Part shown: piece after piece, positions 44,601 through 59,600 of the stretch | How the letters are laid out: each line of letters begins with the position of its first letter | Position numbering within the stretch: the first letter of the stretch is position 1 | DNA from: Siderastrea siderea | Taxonomy: Eukaryota > Cnidaria > Anthozoa > Scleractinia > Rhizangiidae | Assembly: GCA_964030785.1 (NCBI GenBank) | Contig: CAXIQD010000322.1 | Coordinates: forward strand, 30,947 to 94,946 | Length of the DNA: 64,000 nucleotides | Reading direction: 5' to 3' | Position numbers and translations under genes: made by a program | Notes under the pieces: generated by a model | Database searches by the model: none | What the model was told of the DNA's origin: nothing | The model's input: the letters and a program-made list of their open reading frames with translations, nothing else

Positions 44601-47600
44601 TTGTTTTTTGGTTGTTTTTTTTGTCCTTTCAGGCAGTCATGGCAACTGTGTTTTACAAAATGTAGGCTGTGTCCAGGCTCCAGTCAGAGGCTCAGCTCAG
44701 GGACTGCGGGGCGAGTGCCGGCGGACACCCTCACCTGTGGGCCTAGTTGTTTGTAAGCTGAATTTGACAGTCTCTTGGCCCGTCAGTCTCGAGCTGCGCA
44801 GCTCAGAAAAGTCTCCACGGCTGGCTTAATTACCTTTAAAGGTGTGATTGACGTAACCAGAAATTAGAACGAGCTTAAATACAGCATTAAGGCCGGGTAA
44901 TACCGCGTCAATTAAGGCCAGCACCCTAAGACGATCAAGTTGATGTTATTATAAGGCTCGCTGCTGGTGGATAGAAACGAAAGCAGTGTGTTCTTGCACC
45001 GCAACAACTAATGTTCTTTGAATATTAATATATGAAATGCATATATTTGAACTGGGGATAAAGGTAGAAATTATGTGTACAGAGGTCATGGGTTCGATTC
45101 CCGACCAAGCCTGAATTTTTTCAGGTTTCTTCTTTTCACGCGCTTAGCTTGAAGCACCCAGTTCACTGCGATGACCAACACGTAATTCTAAAATGTTCTT
45201 TCTGTCTCACGCTTTGTTTTGTTTTTTGTTTTTTGGTTGTTTTTTTTGTCCTTTCAGGCAGTCATGGCAACTGTGTTTTACAAAATGTAGGCTGTGTCCA
45301 GGCTCCAGTCAGAGGCTCAGCTCAGGGACTGCGGGGCGAGTGCCGGCGGACACCCTCACCTGTGGGCCTAGTTGTTTGTAAGCTGAATTTGACAGTCTCT
45401 TGGCCCGTCAGTCTCGAGCTGCGCAGCTCAGAAAAGTCTCCACGGCTGGCTTAATTACCTTTAAAGGTGTGATTGACGTAACCAGAAATTAGAACGAGCT
45501 TAAATACAGCATTAAGGCCGGGTAATACCGCGTCAATTAAGGCCAGCACCCTAAGACGATCAAGTTGATGTTATTATAAGGCTCGCTGCTGGTGGATAGA
45601 AACGAAAGCAGTGTGTTCTTGCACCGCAACAACTAATGTTCTTTGAATATTAATATATGAAATGCATATATTTGAACTGGGGATAAAGGTAGAAATTATG
45701 TGTACAGAGGTCATGGGTTCGATTCCCGACCAAGCCTGAATTTTTTCAGGTTTCTTCTTTTCACGCGCTTAGCTTGAAGCACCCAGTTCACTGCGATGAC
45801 CAACACGTAATTCTAAAATGTTCTTTCTGTCTCACGCTTTGTTTTGTTTTTTGTTTTTTGGTTGTTTTTTTTGTCCTTTCAGGCAGTCATGGCAACTGTG
45901 TTTTACAAAATGTAGGCTGTGTCCAGGCTCCAGTCAGAGGCTCAGCTCAGGGACTGCGGGGCGAGTGCCGGCGGACACCCTCACCTGTGGGCCTAGTTGT
46001 TTGTAAGCTGAATTTGACAGTCTCTTGGCCCGTCAGTCTCGAGCTGCGCAGCTCAGAAAAGTCTCCACGGCTGGCTTAATTACCTTTAAAGGTGTGATTG
46101 ACGTAACCAGAAATTAGAACGAGCTTAAATACAGCATTAAGGCCGGGTAATACCGCGTCAATTAAGGCCAGCACCCTAAGACGATCAAGTTGATGTTATT
46201 ATAAGGCTCGCTGCTGGTGGATAGAAACGAAAGCAGTGTGTTCTTGCACCGCAACAACTAATGTTCTTTGAATATTAATATATGAAATGCATATATTTGA
46301 ACTGGGGATAAAGGTAGAAATTATGTGTACAGAGGTCATGGGTTCGATTCCCGACCAAGCCTGAATTTTTTCAGGTTTCTTCTTTTCACGCGCTTAGCTT
46401 GAAGCACCCAGTTCACTGCGATGACCAACACGTAATTCTAAAATGTTCTTTCTGTCTCACGCTTTGTTTTGTTTTTTGTTTTTTGGTTGTTTTTTTTGTC
46501 CTTTCAGGCAGTCATGGCAACTGTGTTTTACAAAATGTAGGCTGTGTCCAGGCTCCAGTCAGAGGCTCAGCTCAGGGACTGCGGGGCGAGTGCCGGCGGA
46601 CACCCTCACCTGTGGGCCTAGTTGTTTGTAAGCTGAATTTGACAGTCTCTTGGCCCGTCAGTCTCGAGCTGCGCAGCTCAGAAAAGTCTCCACGGCTGGC
46701 TTAATTACCTTTAAAGGTGTGATTGACGTAACCAGAAATTAGAACGAGCTTAAATACAGCATTAAGGCCGGGTAATACCGCGTCAATTAAGGCCAGCACC
46801 CTAAGACGATCAAGTTGATGTTATTATAAGGCTCGCTGCTGGTGGATAGAAACGAAAGCAGTGTGTTCTTGCACCGCAACAACTAATGTTCTTTGAATAT
46901 TAATATATGAAATGCATATATTTGAACTGGGGATAAAGGTAGAAATTATGTGTACAGAGGTCATGGGTTCGATTCCCGACCAAGCCTGAATTTTTTCAGG
47001 TTTCTTCTTTTCACGCGCTTAGCTTGAAGCACCCAGTTCACTGCGATGACCAACACGTAATTCTAAAATGTTCTTTCTGTCTCACGCTTTGTTTTGTTTT
47101 TTGTTTTTTGGTTGTTTTTTTTGTCCTTTCAGGCAGTCATGGCAACTGTGTTTTACAAAATGTAGGCTGTGTCCAGGCTCCAGTCAGAGGCTCAGCTCAG
47201 GGACTGCGGGGCGAGTGCCGGCGGACACCCTCACCTGTGGGCCTAGTTGTTTGTAAGCTGAATTTGACAGTCTCTTGGCCCGTCAGTCTCGAGCTGCGCA
47301 GCTCAGAAAAGTCTCCACGGCTGGCTTAATTACCTTTAAAGGTGTGATTGACGTAACCAGAAATTAGAACGAGCTTAAATACAGCATTAAGGCCGGGTAA
47401 TACCGCGTCAATTAAGGCCAGCACCCTAAGACGATCAAGTTGATGTTATTATAAGGCTCGCTGCTGGTGGATAGAAACGAAAGCAGTGTGTTCTTGCACC
47501 GCAACAACTAATGTTCTTTGAATATTAATATATGAAATGCATATATTTGAACTGGGGATAAAGGTAGAAATTATGTGTACAGAGGTCATGGGTTCGATTC

Positions 47601-50600
47601 CCGACCAAGCCTGAATTTTTTCAGGTTTCTTCTTTTCACGCGCTTAGCTTGAAGCACCCAGTTCACTGCGATGACCAACACGTAATTCTAAAATGTTCTT
47701 TCTGTCTCACGCTTTGTTTTGTTTTTTGTTTTTTGGTTGTTTTTTTTGTCCTTTCAGGCAGTCATGGCAACTGTGTTTTACAAAATGTAGGCTGTGTCCA
47801 GGCTCCAGTCAGAGGCTCAGCTCAGGGACTGCGGGGCGAGTGCCGGCGGACACCCTCACCTGTGGGCCTAGTTGTTTGTAAGCTGAATTTGACAGTCTCT
47901 TGGCCCGTCAGTCTCGAGCTGCGCAGCTCAGAAAAGTCTCCACGGCTGGCTTAATTACCTTTAAAGGTGTGATTGACGTAACCAGAAATTAGAACGAGCT
48001 TAAATACAGCATTAAGGCCGGGTAATACCGCGTCAATTAAGGCCAGCACCCTAAGACGATCAAGTTGATGTTATTATAAGGCTCGCTGCTGGTGGATAGA
48101 AACGAAAGCAGTGTGTTCTTGCACCGCAACAACTAATGTTCTTTGAATATTAATATATGAAATGCATATATTTGAACTGGGGATAAAGGTAGAAATTATG
48201 TGTACAGAGGTCATGGGTTCGATTCCCGACCAAGCCTGAATTTTTTCAGGTTTCTTCTTTTCACGCGCTTAGCTTGAAGCACCCAGTTCACTGCGATGAC
48301 CAACACGTAATTCTAAAATGTTCTTTCTGTCTCACGCTTTGTTTTGTTTTTTGTTTTTTGGTTGTTTTTTTTGTCCTTTCAGGCAGTCATGGCAACTGTG
48401 TTTTACAAAATGTAGGCTGTGTCCAGGCTCCAGTCAGAGGCTCAGCTCAGGGACTGCGGGGCGAGTGCCGGCGGACACCCTCACCTGTGGGCCTAGTTGT
48501 TTGTAAGCTGAATTTGACAGTCTCTTGGCCCGTCAGTCTCGAGCTGCGCAGCTCAGAAAAGTCTCCACGGCTGGCTTAATTACCTTTAAAGGTGTGATTG
48601 ACGTAACCAGAAATTAGAACGAGCTTAAATACAGCATTAAGGCCGGGTAATACCGCGTCAATTAAGGCCAGCACCCTAAGACGATCAAGTTGATGTTATT
48701 ATAAGGCTCGCTGCTGGTGGATAGAAACGAAAGCAGTGTGTTCTTGCACCGCAACAACTAATGTTCTTTGAATATTAATATATGAAATGCATATATTTGA
48801 ACTGGGGATAAAGGTAGAAATTATGTGTACAGAGGTCATGGGTTCGATTCCCGACCAAGCCTGAATTTTTTCAGGTTTCTTCTTTTCACGCGCTTAGCTT
48901 GAAGCACCCAGTTCACTGCGATGACCAACACGTAATTCTAAAATGTTCTTTCTGTCTCACGCTTTGTTTTGTTTTTTGTTTTTTGGTTGTTTTTTTTGTC
49001 CTTTCAGGCAGTCATGGCAACTGTGTTTTACAAAATGTAGGCTGTGTCCAGGCTCCAGTCAGAGGCTCAGCTCAGGGACTGCGGGGCGAGTGCCGGCGGA
49101 CACCCTCACCTGTGGGCCTAGTTGTTTGTAAGCTGAATTTGACAGTCTCTTGGCCCGTCAGTCTCGAGCTGCGCAGCTCAGAAAAGTCTCCACGGCTGGC
49201 TTAATTACCTTTAAAGGTGTGATTGACGTAACCAGAAATTAGAACGAGCTTAAATACAGCATTAAGGCCGGGTAATACCGCGTCAATTAAGGCCAGCACC
49301 CTAAGACGATCAAGTTGATGTTATTATAAGGCTCGCTGCTGGTGGATAGAAACGAAAGCAGTGTGTTCTTGCACCGCAACAACTAATGTTCTTTGAATAT
49401 TAATATATGAAATGCATATATTTGAACTGGGGATAAAGGTAGAAATTATGTGTACAGAGGTCATGGGTTCGATTCCCGACCAAGCCTGAATTTTTTCAGG
49501 TTTCTTCTTTTCACGCGCTTAGCTTGAAGCACCCAGTTCACTGCGATGACCAACACGTAATTCTAAAATGTTCTTTCTGTCTCACGCTTTGTTTTGTTTT
49601 TTGTTTTTTGGTTGTTTTTTTTGTCCTTTCAGGCAGTCATGGCAACTGTGTTTTACAAAATGTAGGCTGTGTCCAGGCTCCAGTCAGAGGCTCAGCTCAG
49701 GGACTGCGGGGCGAGTGCCGGCGGACACCCTCACCTGTGGGCCTAGTTGTTTGTAAGCTGAATTTGACAGTCTCTTGGCCCGTCAGTCTCGAGCTGCGCA
49801 GCTCAGAAAAGTCTCCACGGCTGGCTTAATTACCTTTAAAGGTGTGATTGACGTAACCAGAAATTAGAACGAGCTTAAATACAGCATTAAGGCCGGGTAA
49901 TACCGCGTCAATTAAGGCCAGCACCCTAAGACGATCAAGTTGATGTTATTATAAGGCTCGCTGCTGGTGGATAGAAACGAAAGCAGTGTGTTCTTGCACC
50001 GCAACAACTAATGTTCTTTGAATATTAATATATGAAATGCATATATTTGAACTGGGGATAAAGGTAGAAATTATGTGTACAGAGGTCATGGGTTCGATTC
50101 CCGACCAAGCCTGAATTTTTTCAGGTTTCTTCTTTTCACGCGCTTAGCTTGAAGCACCCAGTTCACTGCGATGACCAACACGTAATTCTAAAATGTTCTT
50201 TCTGTCTCACGCTTTGTTTTGTTTTTTGTTTCTTGGTTGTTTTTTTTGTCCTTTCAGGCAGTCATGGCAACTGTGTTTTACAAAATGTAGGCTGTGTCCA
50301 GGCTCCAGTCAGAGGCTCAGCTCAGGGACTGCGGGGCGAGTGCCGGCGGACACCCTCACCTGTGGGCCTAGTTGTTTGTAAGCTGAATTTGACAGTCTCT
50401 TGGCCCGTCAGTCTCGAGCTGCGCAGCTCAGAAAAGTCTCCACGGCTGGCTTAATTACCTTTAAAGGTGTGATTGACGTAACCAGAAATTAGAACGAGCT
50501 TAAATACAGCATTAAGGCCGGGTAATACCGCGTCAATTAAGGCCAGCACCCTAAGACGATCAAGTTGATGTTATTATAAGGCTCGCTGCTGGTGGATAGA

Positions 50601-53600
50601 AACGAAAGCAGTGTGTTCTTGCACCGCAACAACTAATGTTCTTTGAATATTAATATATGAAATGCATATATTTGAACTGGGGATAAAGGTAGAAATTATG
50701 TGTACAGAGGTCATGGGTTCGATTCCCGACCAAGCCTGAATTTTTTCAGGTTTCTTCTTTTCACGCGCTTAGCTTGAAGCACCCAGTTCACTGCGATGAC
50801 CAACACGTAATTCTAAAATGTTCTTTCTGTCTCACGCTTTGTTTTGTTTTTTGTTTTTTGGTTGTTTTTTTTGTCCTTTCAGGCAGTCATGGCAACTGTG
50901 TTTTACAAAATGTAGGCTGTGTCCAGGCTCCAGTCAGAGGCTCAGCTCAGGGACTGCGGGGCGAGTGCCGGCGGACACCCTCACCTGTGGGCCTAGTTGT
51001 TTGTAAGCTGAATTTGACAGTCTCTTGGCCCGTCAGTCTCGAGCTGCGCAGCTCAGAAAAGTCTCCACGGCTGGCTTAATTACCTTTAAAGGTGTGATTG
51101 ACGTAACCAGAAATTAGAACGAGCTTAAATACAGCATTAAGGCCGGGTAATACCGCGTCAATTAAGGCCAGCACCCTAAGACGATCAAGTTGATGTTATT
51201 ATAAGGCTCGCTGCTGGTGGATAGAAACGAAAGCAGTGTGTTCTTGCACCGCAACAACTAATGTTCTTTGAATATTAATATATGAAATGCATATATTTGA
51301 ACTGGGGATAAAGGTAGAAATTATGTGTACAGAGGTCATGGGTTCGATTCCCGACCAAGCCTGAATTTTTTCAGGTTTCTTCTTTTCACGCGCTTAGCTT
51401 GAAGCACCCAGTTCACTGCGATGACCAACACGTAATTCTAAAATGTTCTTTCTGTCTCACGCTTTGTTTTGTTTTTTGTTTTTTGGTTGTTTTTTTTGTC
51501 CTTTCAGGCAGTCATGGCAACTGTGTTTTACAAAATGTAGGCTGTGTCCAGGCTCCAGTCAGAGGCTCAGCTCAGGGACTGCGGGGCGAGTGCCGGCGGA
51601 CACCCTCACCTGTGGGCCTAGTTGTTTGTAAGCTGAATTTGACAGTCTCTTGGCCCGTCAGTCTCGAGCTGCGCAGCTCAGAAAAGTCTCCACGGCTGGC
51701 TTAATTACCTTTAAAGGTGTGATTGACGTAACCAGAAATTAGAACGAGCTTAAATACAGCATTAAGGCCGGGTAATACCGCGTCAATTAAGGCCAGCACC
51801 CTAAGACGATCAAGTTGATGTTATTATAAGGCTCGCTGCTGGTGGATAGAAACGAAAGCAGTGTGTTCTTGCACCGCAACAACTAATGTTCTTTGAATAT
51901 TAATATATGAAATGCATATATTTGAACTGGGGATAAAGGTAGAAATTATGTGTACAGAGGTCATGGGTTCGATTCCCGACCAAGCCTGAATTTTTTCAGG
52001 TTTCTTCTTTTCACGCGCTTAGCTTGAAGCACCCAGTTCACTGCGATGACCAACACGTAATTCTAAAATGTTCTTTCTGTCTCACGCTTTGTTTTGTTTT
52101 TTGTTTTTTGGTTGTTTTTTTTGTCCTTTCAGGCAGTCATGGCAACTGTGTTTTACAAAATGTAGGCTGTGTCCAGGCTCCAGTCAGAGGCTCAGCTCAG
52201 GGACTGCGGGGCGAGTGCCGGCGGACACCCTCACCTGTGGGCCTAGTTGTTTGTAAGCTGAATTTGACAGTCTCTTGGCCCGTCAGTCTCGAGCTGCGCA
52301 GCTCAGAAAAGTCTCCACGGCTGGCTTAATTACCTTTAAAGGTGTGATTGACGTAACCAGAAATTAGAACGAGCTTAAATACAGCATTAAGGCCGGGTAA
52401 TACCGCGTCAATTAAGGCCAGCACCCTAAGACGATCAAGTTGATGTTATTATAAGGCTCGCTGCTGGTGGATAGAAACGAAAGCAGTGTGTTCTTGCACC
52501 GCAACAACTAATGTTCTTTGAATATTAATATATGAAATGCATATATTTGAACTGGGGATAAAGGTAGAAATTATGTGTACAGAGGTCATGGGTTCGATTC
52601 CCGACCAAGCCTGAATTTTTTCAGGTTTCTTCTTTTCACGCGCTTAGCTTGAAGCACCCAGTTCACTGCGATGACCAACACGTAATTCTAAAATGTTCTT
52701 TCTGTCTCACGCTTTGTTTTGTTTTTTGTTTTTTGGTTGTTTTTTTTGTCCTTTCAGGCAGTCATGGCAACTGTGTTTTACAAAATGTAGGCTGTGTCCA
52801 GGCTCCAGTCAGAGGCTCAGCTCAGGGACTGCGGGGCGAGTGCCGGCGGACACCCTCACCTGTGGGCCTAGTTGTTTGTAAGCTGAATTTGACAGTCTCT
52901 TGGCCCGTCAGTCTCGAGCTGCGCAGCTCAGAAAAGTCTCCACGGCTGGCTTAATTACCTTTAAAGGTGTGATTGACGTAACCAGAAATTAGAACGAGCT
53001 TAAATACAGCATTAAGGCCGGGTAATACCGCGTCAATTAAGGCCAGCACCCTAAGACGATCAAGTTGATGTTATTATAAGGCTCGCTGCTGGTGGATAGA
53101 AACGAAAGCAGTGTGTTCTTGCACCGCAACAACTAATGTTCTTTGAATATTAATATATGAAATGCATATATTTGAACTGGGGATAAAGGTAGAAATTATG
53201 TGTACAGAGGTCATGGGTTCGATTCCCGACCAAGCCTGAATTTTTTCAGGTTTCTTCTTTTCACGCGCTTAGCTTGAAGCACCCAGTTCACTGCGATGAC
53301 CAACACGTAATTCTAAAATGTTCTTTCTGTCTCACGCTTTGTTTTGTTTTTTGTTTTTTGGTTGTTTTTTTTGTCCTTTCAGGCAGTCATGGCAACTGTG
53401 TTTTACAAAATGTAGGCTGTGTCCAGGCTCCAGTCAGAGGCTCAGCTCAGGGACTGCGGGGCGAGTGCCGGCGGACACCCTCACCTGTGGGCCTAGTTGT
53501 TTGTAAGCTGAATTTGACAGTCTCTTGGCCCGTCAGTCTCGAGCTGCGCAGCTCAGAAAAGTCTCCACGGCTGGCTTAATTACCTTTAAAGGTGTGATTG

Positions 53601-56600
53601 ACGTAACCAGAAATTAGAACGAGCTTAAATACAGCATTAAGGCCGGGTAATACCGCGTCAATTAAGGCCAGCACCCTAAGACGATCAAGTTGATGTTATT
53701 ATAAGGCTCGCTGCTGGTGGATAGAAACGAAAGCAGTGTGTTCTTGCACCGCAACAACTAATGTTCTTTGAATATTAATATATGAAATGCATATATTTGA
53801 ACTGGGGATAAAGGTAGAAATTATGTGTACAGAGGTCATGGGTTCGATTCCCGACCAAGCCTGAATTTTTTCAGGTTTCTTCTTTTCACGCGCTTAGCTT
53901 GAAGCACCCAGTTCACTGCGATGACCAACACGTAATTCTAAAATGTTCTTTCTGTCTCACGCTTTGTTTTGTTTTTTGTTTTTTGGTTGTTTTTTTTGTC
54001 CTTTCAGGCAGTCATGGCAACTGTGTTTTACAAAATGTAGGCTGTGTCCAGGCTCCAGTCAGAGGCTCAGCTCAGGGACTGCGGGGCGAGTGCCGGCGGA
54101 CACCCTCACCTGTGGGCCTAGTTGTTTGTAAGCTGAATTTGACAGTCTCTTGGCCCGTCAGTCTCGAGCTGCGCAGCTCAGAAAAGTCTCCACGGCTGGC
54201 TTAATTACCTTTAAAGGTGTGATTGACGTAACCAGAAATTAGAACGAGCTTAAATACAGCATTAAGGCCGGGTAATACCGCGTCAATTAAGGCCAGCACC
54301 CTAAGACGATCAAGTTGATGTTATTATAAGGCTCGCTGCTGGTGGATAGAAACGAAAGCAGTGTGTTCTTGCACCGCAACAACTAATGTTCTTTGAATAT
54401 TAATATATGAAATGCATATATTTGAACTGGGGATAAAGGTAGAAATTATGTGTACAGAGGTCATGGGTTCGATTCCCGACCAAGCCTGAATTTTTTCAGG
54501 TTTCTTCTTTTCACGCGCTTAGCTTGAAGCACCCAGTTCACTGCGATGACCAACACGTAATTCTAAAATGTTCTTTCTGTCTCACGCTTTGTTTTGTTTT
54601 TTGTTTTTTGGTTGTTTTTTTTGTCCTTTCAGGCAGTCATGGCAACTGTGTTTTACAAAATGTAGGCTGTGTCCAGGCTCCAGTCAGAGGCTCAGCTCAG
54701 GGACTGCGGGGCGAGTGCCGGCGGACACCCTCACCTGTGGGCCTAGTTGTTTGTAAGCTGAATTTGACAGTCTCTTGGCCCGTCAGTCTCGAGCTGCGCA
54801 GCTCAGAAAAGTCTCCACGGCTGGCTTAATTACCTTTAAAGGTGTGATTGACGTAACCAGAAATTAGAACGAGCTTAAATACAGCATTAAGGCCGGGTAA
54901 TACCGCGTCAATTAAGGCCAGCACCCTAAGACGATCAAGTTGATGTTATTATAAGGCTCGCTGCTGGTGGATAGAAACGAAAGCAGTGTGTTCTTGCACC
55001 GCAACAACTAATGTTCTTTGAATATTAATATATGAAATGCATATATTTGAACTGGGGATAAAGGTAGAAATTATGTGTACAGAGGTCATGGGTTCGATTC
55101 CCGACCAAGCCTGAATTTTTTCAGGTTTCTTCTTTTCACGCGCTTAGCTTGAAGCACCCAGTTCACTGCGATGACCAACACGTAATTCTAAAATGTTCTT
55201 TCTGTCTCACGCTTTGTTTTGTTTTTTGTTTTTTGGTTGTTTTTTTTGTCCTTTCAGGCAGTCATGGCAACTGTGTTTTACAAAATGTAGGCTGTGTCCA
55301 GGCTCCAGTCAGAGGCTCAGCTCAGGGACTGCGGGGCGAGTGCCGGCGGACACCCTCACCTGTGGGCCTAGTTGTTTGTAAGCTGAATTTGACAGTCTCT
55401 TGGCCCGTCAGTCTCGAGCTGCGCAGCTCAGAAAAGTCTCCACGGCTGGCTTAATTACCTTTAAAGGTGTGATTGACGTAACCAGAAATTAGAACGAGCT
55501 TAAATACAGCATTAAGGCCGGGTAATACCGCGTCAATTAAGGCCAGCACCCTAAGACGATCAAGTTGATGTTATTATAAGGCTCGCTGCTGGTGGATAGA
55601 AACGAAAGCAGTGTGTTCTTGCACCGCAACAACTAATGTTCTTTGAATATTAATATATGAAATGCATATATTTGAACTGGGGATAAAGGTAGAAATTATG
55701 TGTACAGAGGTCATGGGTTCGATTCCCGACCAAGCCTGAATTTTTTCAGGTTTCTTCTTTTCACGCGCTTAGCTTGAAGCACCCAGTTCACTGCGATGAC
55801 CAACACGTAATTCTAAAATGTTCTTTCTGTCTCACGCTTTGTTTTGTTTTTTGTTTTTTGGTTGTTTTTTTTGTCCTTTCAGGCAGTCATGGCAACTGTG
55901 TTTTACAAAATGTAGGCTGTGTCCAGGCTCCAGTCAGAGGCTCAGCTCAGGGACTGCGGGGCGAGTGCCGGCGGACACCCTCACCTGTGGGCCTAGTTGT
56001 TTGTAAGCTGAATTTGACAGTCTCTTGGCCCGTCAGTCTCGAGCTGCGCAGCTCAGAAAAGTCTCCACGGCTGGCTTAATTACCTTTAAAGGTGTGATTG
56101 ACGTAACCAGAAATTAGAACGAGCTTAAATACAGCATTAAGGCCGGGTAATACCGCGTCAATTAAGGCCAGCACCCTAAGACGATCAAGTTGATGTTATT
56201 ATAAGGCTCGCTGCTGGTGGATAGAAACGAAAGCAGTGTGTTCTTGCACCGCAACAACTAATGTTCTTTGAATATTAATATATGAAATGCATATATTTGA
56301 ACTGGGGATAAAGGTAGAAATTATGTGTACAGAGGTCATGGGTTCGATTCCCGACCAAGCCTGAATTTTTTCAGGTTTCTTCTTTTCACGCGCTTAGCTT
56401 GAAGCACCCAGTTCACTGCGATGACCAACACGTAATTCTAAAATGTTCTTTCTGTCTCACGCTTTGTTTTGTTTTTTGTTTTTTGGTTGTTTTTTTTGTC
56501 CTTTCAGGCAGTCATGGCAACTGTGTTTTACAAAATGTAGGCTGTGTCCAGGCTCCAGTCAGAGGCTCAGCTCAGGGACTGCGGGGCGAGTGCCGGCGGA

Positions 56601-59600
56601 CACCCTCACCTGTGGGCCTAGTTGTTTGTAAGCTGAATTTGACAGTCTCTTGGCCCGTCAGTCTCGAGCTGCGCAGCTCAGAAAAGTCTCCACGGCTGGC
56701 TTAATTACCTTTAAAGGTGTGATTGACGTAACCAGAAATTAGAACGAGCTTAAATACAGCATTAAGGCCGGGTAATACCGCGTCAATTAAGGCCAGCACC
56801 CTAAGACGATCAAGTTGATGTTATTATAAGGCTCGCTGCTGGTGGATAGAAACGAAAGCAGTGTGTTCTTGCACCGCAACAACTAATGTTCTTTGAATAT
56901 TAATATATGAAATGCATATATTTGAACTGGGGATAAAGGTAGAAATTATGTGTACAGAGGTCATGGGTTCGATTCCCGACCAAGCCTGAATTTTTTCAGG
57001 TTTCTTCTTTTCACGCGCTTAGCTTGAAGCACCCAGTTCACTGCGATGACCAACACGTAATTCTAAAATGTTCTTTCTGTCTCACGCTTTGGTTTGTTTT
57101 TTGTTTTTTGGTTGTTTTTTTTGTCCTTTCAGGCAGTCATGGCAACTGTGTTTTACAAAATGTAGGCTGTGTCCAGGCTCCAGTCAGAGGCTCAGCTCAG
57201 GGACTGCGGGGCGAGTGCCGGCGGACACCCTCACCTGTGGGCCTAGTTGTTTGTAAGCTGAATTTGACAGTCTCTTGGCCCGTCAGTCTCGAGCTGCGCA
57301 GCTCAGAAAAGTCTCCACGGCTGGCTTAATTACCTTTAAAGGTGTGATTGACGTAACCAGAAATTAGAACGAGCTTAAATACAGCATTAAGGCCGGGTAA
57401 TACCGCGTCAATTAAGGCCAGCACCCTAAGACGATCAAGTTGATGTTATTATAAGGCTCGCTGCTGGTGGATAGAAACGAAAGCAGTGTGTTCTTGCACC
57501 GCAACAACTAATGTTCTTTGAATATTAATATATGAAATGCATATATTTGAACTGGGGATAAAGGTAGAAATTATGTGTACAGAGGTCATGGGTTCGATTC
57601 CCGACCAAGCCTGAATTTTTTCAGGTTTCTTCTTTTCACGCGCTTAGCTTGAAGCACCCAGTTCACTGCGATGACCAACACGTAATTCTAAAATGTTCTT
57701 TCTGTCTCACGCTTTGTTTTGTTTTTTGTTTTTTGGTTGTTTTTTTTGTCCTTTCAGGCAGTCATGGCAACTGTGTTTTACAAAATGTAGGCTGTGTCCA
57801 GGCTCCAGTCAGAGGCTCAGCTCAGGGACTGCGGGGCGAGTGCCGGCGGACACCCTCACCTGTGGGCCTAGTTGTTTGTAAGCTGAATTTGACAGTCTCT
57901 TGGCCCGTCAGTCTCGAGCTGCGCAGCTCAGAAAAGTCTCCACGGCTGGCTTAATTACCTTTAAAGGTGTGATTGACGTAACCAGAAATTAGAACGAGCT
58001 TAAATACAGCATTAAGGCCGGGTAATACCGCGTCAATTAAGGCCAGCACCCTAAGACGATCAAGTTGATGTTATTATAAGGCTCGCTGCTGGTGGATAGA
58101 AACGAAAGCAGTGTGTTCTTGCACCGCAACAACTAATGTTCTTTGAATATTAATATATGAAATGCATATATTTGAACTGGGGATAAAGGTAGAAATTATG
58201 TGTACAGAGGTCATGGGTTCGATTCCCGACCAAGCCTGAATTTTTTCAGGTTTCTTCTTTTCACGCGCTTAGCTTGAAGCACCCAGTTCACTGCGATGAC
58301 CAACACGTAATTCTAAAATGTTCTTTCTGTCTCACGCTTTGTTTTGTTTTTTGTTTTTTGGTTGTTTTTTTTGTCCTTTCAGGCAGTCATGGCAACTGTG
58401 TTTTACAAAATGTAGGCTGTGTCCAGGCTCCAGTCAGAGGCTCAGCTCAGGGACTGCGGGGCGAGTGCCGGCGGACACCCTCACCTGTGGGCCTAGTTGT
58501 TTGTAAGCTGAATTTGACAGTCTCTTGGCCCGTCAGTCTCGAGCTGCGCAGCTCAGAAAAGTCTCCACGGCTGGCTTAATTACCTTTAAAGGTGTGATTG
58601 ACGTAACCAGAAATTAGAACGAGCTTAAATACAGCATTAAGGCCGGGTAATACCGCGTCAATTAAGGCCAGCACCCTAAGACGATCAAGTTGATGTTATT
58701 ATAAGGCTCGCTGCTGGTGGATAGAAACGAAAGCAGTGTGTTCTTGCACCGCAACAACTAATGTTCTTTGAATATTAATATATGAAATGCATATATTTGA
58801 ACTGGGGATAAAGGTAGAAATTATGTGTACAGAGGTCATGGGTTCGATTCCCGACCAAGCCTGAATTTTTTCAGGTTTCTTCTTTTCACGCGCTTAGCTT
58901 GAAGCACCCAGTTCACTGCGATGACCAACACGTAATTCTAAAATGTTCTTTCTGTCTCACGCTTTGTTTTGTTTTTTGTTTTTTGGTTGTTTTTTTTGTC
59001 CTTTCAGGCAGTCATGGCAACTGTGTTTTACAAAATGTAGGCTGTGTCCAGGCTCCAGTCAGAGGCTCAGCTCAGGGACTGCGGGGCGAGTGCCGGCGGA
59101 CACCCTCACCTGTGGGCCTAGTTGTTTGTAAGCTGAATTTGACAGTCTCTTGGCCCGTCAGTCTCGAGCTGCGCAGCTCAGAAAAGTCTCCACGGCTGGC
59201 TTAATTACCTTTAAAGGTGTGATTGACGTAACCAGAAATTAGAACGAGCTTAAATACAGCATTAAGGCCGGGTAATACCGCGTCAATTAAGGCCAGCACC
59301 CTAAGACGATCAAGTTGATGTTATTATAAGGCTCGCTGCTGGTGGATAGAAACGAAAGCAGTGTGTTCTTGCACCGCAACAACTAATGTTCTTTGAATAT
59401 TAATATATGAAATGCATATATTTGAACTGGGGATAAAGGTAGAAATTATGTGTACAGAGGTCATGGGTTCGATTCCCGACCAAGCCTGAATTTTTTCAGG
59501 TTTCTTCTTTTCACGCGCTTAGCTTGAAGCACCCAGTTCACTGCGATGACCAACACGTAATTCTAAAATGTTCTTTCTGTCTCACGCTTTGTTTTGTTTT

